Below are positions 60,764 through 64,000 of a stretch of DNA of 64,000 nt, one piece after another. The stretch spans positions 4,485-68,484 of the forward strand of contig CAKTPQ010000004.1 of assembly GCA_934591745.1 (NCBI GenBank), in the 5' to 3' direction. Origin of the DNA: an uncultured Oscillospiraceae bacterium. Lineage in GTDB: Bacteria > Bacillota > Clostridia > Oscillospirales > Oscillospiraceae. The notes beneath the pieces are model-generated. The model saw nothing but the letters and a program-made list of their open reading frames with translations, made no database searches and had not been told where the DNA came from. Numbering within the stretch: the first letter of the stretch is position 1; every line of letters starts with the position of its first letter. The position numbers were made by a program, and so were the translations under genes.

Positions 60764-60861
60764 TCTTATCACCCGAAATGACCATAGAATATCCTCATTC
60801 CAGATATTGCATTTTATCTTGTTTTCAGATAAACTATAGTCAGGGGGATGATATGCGGAAT

Positions 60862-61071
60862 TCAGGTGCGTTCGTCGGGAACATACGCCATGATATCGGA
60901 GACGTTACAATCCAATATGCGGCAGAACATATCAATTGTGTGCGTGCTGACGCTCTCCCCACGCTTCAACCGTGTGATCTGAGCGGGACTGACGCCGTGC
61001 TTTTTGATGAGTGCGTACTGCGTGACGCCTTTTCGTGCCATGGTGAGCCACAGATTTTCATAGGAGATCAT
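60862..61071 (-). CDS. XRE-family HTH regulator D
   Basis: 69 residues from the ATG at 61071. HTH at GVTQYALIKKHGVSPAQITRLKRG. Resembles phage Cro/CI-type single-domain proteins (ISYENLWLTM start). Divergent from the 51-residue ORF across a 94-base AT-rich region with TGACC...GGTCA. Confidence 0.75.
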   Translation of the reverse strand: MISYENLWLTMARKGVTQYALIKKHGVSPAQITRLKRGESVSTHTIDMFCRILDCNVSDIMAYVPDERT

Positions 61072-61094
61072 AACATGCAAGCCCCACTTTCCAC

Positions 61095-61144
61095 TTGAAT
61101 GTTAACCGAGATAGGTATATATTCATATTGACCAAAATCGGTCA
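61095..61144 (+). promoter_or_regulatory. Putative promoter and operator upstream of the 51-residue ORF
   Basis: TTGAAT, 17-base spacer, TATATT, then inverted repeat TGACC-AAAATC-GGTCA at 61129-61144, a likely HTH operator. It lies between regulator D and the small ORF. Confidence 0.45.
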
Positions 61145-61165
61145 TTAAAGTAAGGGGGCGAGGAC

Positions 61166-61321
61166 TTGGCAGACTACAAAAAGATGTATCTGACGGCGAT
61201 GGACGCCATGGAAAAGGCGGTGGAGCTTCTGACGGCGGCACAGCAGAAGTGCGAGGACATCTATGTGGCGACAGGCGGCGAGGAGCCGGAGCTGTTCGTC
61301 ATGGACAAGGAGCACGAGTAA
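61166..61321 (+). CDS. Small hypothetical protein (51 residues)
   Basis: TTG start at 61166 with AAGGGGGCGAGG upstream (an ATG at 61184 is an alternative). Starts MADYKKMYLTAMDAMEKAVE, then AAQQKCEDIYVATGG, ending MDKEHE; helical and acidic, with no membrane segment. Small proteins of this look are often found beside phage or ICE regulators (recollection, not tested). Function unknown. Confidence 0.6.
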   Translation: MADYKKMYLTAMDAMEKAVELLTAAQQKCEDIYVATGGEEPELFVMDKEHE

Positions 61322-61327
61322 ACCGAC

Positions 61328-61372
61328 ACATAAAAAGGGAGGACACGCTCTGCGTGTCCTCCCTTTTTATGT
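61328..61372. terminator. Long bidirectional terminator, copy 2
   Basis: Perfect stem of 21 bp with TCT loop; the inner core is identical to copy 1 at 59880. It separates the small ORF (plus) from ileS (minus), converging genes. Confidence 0.87.
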
Positions 61373-61381
61373 TATACGCGC

Positions 61382-64000
61382 TTATTCGATGACGGGGAGC
61401 TTGTTCACCACGGCGGCGCAGCGGGGGCACAGCTCGGGGTGCTGGGCGTCGCTGCCCACGGTGGGCAGTACCTTCCAGCAGCGCAGGCACTTGGCGCCGT
61501 TGGCGGGGCGGACGGCCACGGCCTGCTCCGCGCCCACGTCTACCCGGACCTGGGAGACGATGAGGATGTCGGCCAGCGCGTCGGCGTCCATGTCCACCAG
61601 GAAGGCGTCCTCGGCGGTGACGGTCAGGTCCACCTCGGCCTCCAGGCTCTTGCCGATGGTCTTGTCGGCGCGGGCCTGCTCCAGCGCACCGTTGACGGCG
61701 GTACGCAGGGCGGCGAGGCGCGCCCACCTGGCCATCTCGTCCTCGCTGAGGGCGTAGGCGGCGTAGGGCTGCACCATCTCGTTGAACAGGACGTTGCGTG
61801 CGTCGTCACCGGCGCGGTGAGGCATGGCCAGCCACACCTCGTCGCAGGTGAAGGCCAGGATGGGGGCAAACAGACGGGTCATGGCGTCCAGGATCATCCA
61901 GACGGCGGACTGGGCGCTGCGGCGCTCCAGACTGTTCTCCTCGCCGCAGTACAGACGATCCTTGATGATGTCGAAGTAGAAGGAGCTGAGATCCACCACG
62001 CAGAAGTCGTTGACCATGTGGGACACCACATGGAACTCATAGTTGTCGTAGGCGGCGAACACCTTCTCGATCAGGTTGTTCAGGCGGGTGACGGCCCACT
62101 TATCCAGCGGCAGCATCTCGTCGGGCTGCACCAGATGGTCGGCGTCGAAGCCCACCAGATTGTCCAGACAGAACTTGCAGGTGTTGCGGAACTTCAGATA
62201 GTTCTGGCTCAGCTGCTTGAAGATCTCGTCGGAGCAGCGCACGTCCACGTGGTAGTCGGCGGAGCCTGCCCACAGACGCAGCAGGTCGGCGCCGTACTTG
62301 TCGAAGATCTCGGCGGGGTCCATGCCGTTGCCCAGAGACTTGTGCATGGCCTTGCCCTCGCCGTCCACCGTCCAGCCGTGGGTGACGCACTCCTTGAACG
62401 GAGCGCCGCGGCCCAGCGCGCCTACGGCTACCAGCAGGGAGGACTGGAACCAGCCGCGGTACTGGTCAAGACCCTCGATATACATGGTGGCGGGCCAGAA
62501 GTGCTGGTCGCGCTCCATGGCGGCAAAGTGGGTGGAGCCGGAGTCGAACCAGCCGTCCAGCGTGTCCGTCTCCTTCTCGAAGCCGGCAGCCTTGCCGCAG
62601 TGGGGGCAGGTAAAGCCCTTGGGCAGGATGTTGGCGGCGTCCATATCGAACCATGCGTTGGAGCCTTTCTTCTCGAACAGCTCCGCTACGGCCTCGATGC
62701 TCTCCTCGGTGCAGATGGGCTTGCCGCAGTCCTTGCAGTAGAACACGGGGATGGGCAGACCCCAGCGGCGCTGGCGGCTGATGCACCAGTCGGTACGCTC
62801 CAGGATCATGGAGCGCATACGGTCCTTGCCCCAGGAGGGCACCCAGCGCACATCCTCGCAGGCGGCAATGGCCTCGTCCTTGAAGGAGTCCACGGAGCAG
62901 AACCACTGGGGGGTGGCACGGAAGATGATGGGCTGCTTGCAGCGCCAGCAGTGGGGATAGCTGTGGACGATGTTCTCACTGGCGAACAGGGAGCCGTTGT
63001 CCTTCATATCCTGCAGGATCACGGGGTTGGACTCGTCGGTGGTCATGCCTTCGTACTTGCCGGCGTAGGCGGTGTGCTTGCCCTGATCGTCCACGGGCAC
63101 CACCATGTCCATGCCGTAGCGCTTGCAGGTGACATAGTCGTCGGCGCCGAAGCCGGGGGCAGTGTGGACGCAGCCGGTACCGGAGTCCATGGTGACGTAG
63201 TCCGCCAGCACCAGGCGGGAGGTTTTGGGCAGGAAGGGATGGTCGGCCAGCATGTTCTCGAAGAAGGAGCCGGGGTGAGTCTCCACGATGGAGTAGCCGG
63301 TGAAGCCGCCGATGCCCATGACCTTCTCGGTCAGCGCCTCGGCCATGATATACATATCGCCGTTGGACGCCTTGACGATGGCATAGCTCTCATCGGGATG
63401 CAGGGCGATGGCCAGGTTGCCGGGCAGCGTCCAGACCGTGGTGGTCCAGATCACGAAGGACAGCTTGCTGTGGTCCAGATGGGGCAGCTTGCCCAGATCA
63501 TCGTGCATGGGGAACTTGACATAGACGGTGGTGCAGGGGTCGTCCTTGTATTCGATCTCCGCCTCGGCCAGCGCCGTCTCGTCGTGGGGACACCAGTACA
63601 CGGGCTTGAGACCCTTGTAGATGTGGCCGTTCTGGTACATCTTGCCGAAGACCCGAACCTCCTGCGCCTCAAAGCCGGGATCCATGGTCTTGTAGGGATG
63701 CTCCCAGTCGGCCACCACGCCCATGCGCTTGAAGCCCTCGCGCTGGACGTCGATATAGTGGTCGGCGAACTCATGGCAGGCGGTGCGGAAGTCCGCCACG
63801 CTCATGGCCTTGTGGTTCAGCTTGTTCTGCTTGATGATGGCGGACTCGATGGGCATACCGTGGTTGTCCCAGCCGGGGATGTAGGGGGTATAGTAGCCCC
63901 GCATGGCATACATGCGGGTGATGAAGTCCTTCAGGGACTTGTTCAGGGCGTGACCCATGTGCAGCGCGCCGTTGGAGAACGGAGGGCCGTCGTGCAGAGA
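61382..64000 (-). CDS. ileS: Isoleucyl-tRNA synthetase (N-terminus beyond window)
   Basis: Class I aminoacyl-tRNA synthetase. Open from the window edge (LHDGPPFSNGALHMGHALNK contains the HIGH box, here HMGH) to the stop at 61382. It has the editing domain (TTTVWTLPGNLAIALHP), the class I WTVDGEGKAMHKSLGNG (KMSKS-equivalent KAMHKS), the anticodon-binding region and a C-terminal zinc cluster CLRCWKV with CPRC. About 870 residues are present; a short N-terminal part is missing, and any T-box leader cannot be seen. Confidence 0.97.
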   Translation of the reverse strand, partial: SLHDGPPFSNGALHMGHALNKSLKDFITRMYAMRGYYTPYIPGWDNHGMPIESAIIKQNKLNHKAMSVADFRTACHEFADHYIDVQREGFKRMGVVADWEHPYKTMDPGFEAQEVRVFGKMYQNGHIYKGLKPVYWCPHDETALAEAEIEYKDDPCTTVYVKFPMHDDLGKLPHLDHSKLSFVIWTTTVWTLPGNLAIALHPDESYAIVKASNGDMYIMAEALTEKVMGIGGFTGYSIVETHPGSFFENMLADHPFLPKTSRLVLADYVTMDSGTGCVHTAPGFGADDYVTCKRYGMDMVVPVDDQGKHTAYAGKYEGMTTDESNPVILQDMKDNGSLFASENIVHSYPHCWRCKQPIIFRATPQWFCSVDSFKDEAIAACEDVRWVPSWGKDRMRSMILERTDWCISRQRRWGLPIPVFYCKDCGKPICTEESIEAVAELFEKKGSNAWFDMDAANILPKGFTCPHCGKAAGFEKETDTLDGWFDSGSTHFAAMERDQHFWPATMYIEGLDQYRGWFQSSLLVAVGALGRGAPFKECVTHGWTVDGEGKAMHKSLGNGMDPAEIFDKYGADLLRLWAGSADYHVDVRCSDEIFKQLSQNYLKFRNTCKFCLDNLVGFDADHLVQPDEMLPLDKWAVTRLNNLIEKVFAAYDNYEFHVVSHMVNDFCVVDLSSFYFDIIKDRLYCGEENSLERRSAQSAVWMILDAMTRLFAPILAFTCDEVWLAMPHRAGDDARNVLFNEMVQPYAAYALSEDEMARWARLAALRTAVNGALEQARADKTIGKSLEAEVDLTVTAEDAFLVDMDADALADILIVSQVRVDVGAEQAVAVRPANGAKCLRCWKVLPTVGSDAQHPELCPRCAAVVNKLPVIE

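Noticed and set aside
1..64000. CRISPR arrays, tRNA, rRNA, transposases, integrases
   Set aside because: None seen by eye: no regular direct repeats with spacers, no cloverleaf-like GC-rich gap, no DDE or tyrosine recombinase motifs.

Overview
This window is a GC-rich, densely packed stretch of bacterial chromosome. Gene content and order point to a strictly anaerobic, spore-forming Clostridia bacterium, most likely Oscillospirales (Oscillibacter/Flavonifractor/Dysosmobacter-like). The evidence is a complete rnfCDGEAB operon, an AtoE-type short-chain fatty-acid transporter, yabP/yabQ and a SpoVB-like flippase, a DnaD plus DnaC-like loader pair, and the miaB-mutS-mutL-miaA-hfq order. The species is inferred and was not tested. 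ParA/ParB with three perfect parS sites, a second ParB-like (Noc) gene and mnmE suggest that oriC is nearby, left of the window.

Layout. 0-2 kb: start of serS, parB, parA and parS sites. 2-11 kb (minus strand): zapA, a U32 protease, dut, maf, mreC, mreD, PBP2 and a GH13 amylase-type enzyme, that is envelope and division functions. 11-17 kb (plus): DnaD-like and DnaC-like replication proteins, Noc, a VanW protein, alanine racemase. 17-20.4 kb (minus): prmA, degV, mnmE. 20.5-25.7 kb (minus): the Rnf complex. 26-28.2 kb (plus): a DUF975 membrane protein and the fatty-acid transporter. 28.3-29.2 kb: an E2-acyltransferase-like protein lacking the catalytic motif. 29.4-40.5 kb (plus): recJ, relA, dtd, an MBL hydrolase, hemZ, a SpoVB-like flippase, mazG, hup, rqcP, yabP, yabQ, divIC.

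40.6-43.2 kb holds the most unusual element. It is a self-contained two-gene unit with its own promoter and terminator. It pairs a radical-SAM/SPASM-like enzyme with a membrane protein whose predicted cytoplasmic tail ends in Gly-rich sequence followed by Cys-Ala dipeptide repeats. I read this as a candidate peptide-modifying system in which the substrate is the tail of a membrane protein.

43.2-46.7 kb: a possible small RNA, hpf, an iron-type alcohol dehydrogenase, and a LysR regulator divergent from a 61-residue membrane protein with overlapping promoters. 46.7-58.3 kb (minus): a HAD hydrolase, then divIVA, sepF, yggS, a HlyD-like protein, hfq, miaA, mutL, mutS, miaB. 58.5-59.9 kb (plus): lspA and rluD. 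59.9-61.4 kb: a small accessory patch of four tandem single-domain HTH regulators and a divergent 51-residue ORF, bracketed by two near-identical terminators. 61.4-64 kb: ileS, cut by the window edge. I found no tRNA, rRNA, CRISPR array, transposase or integrase.
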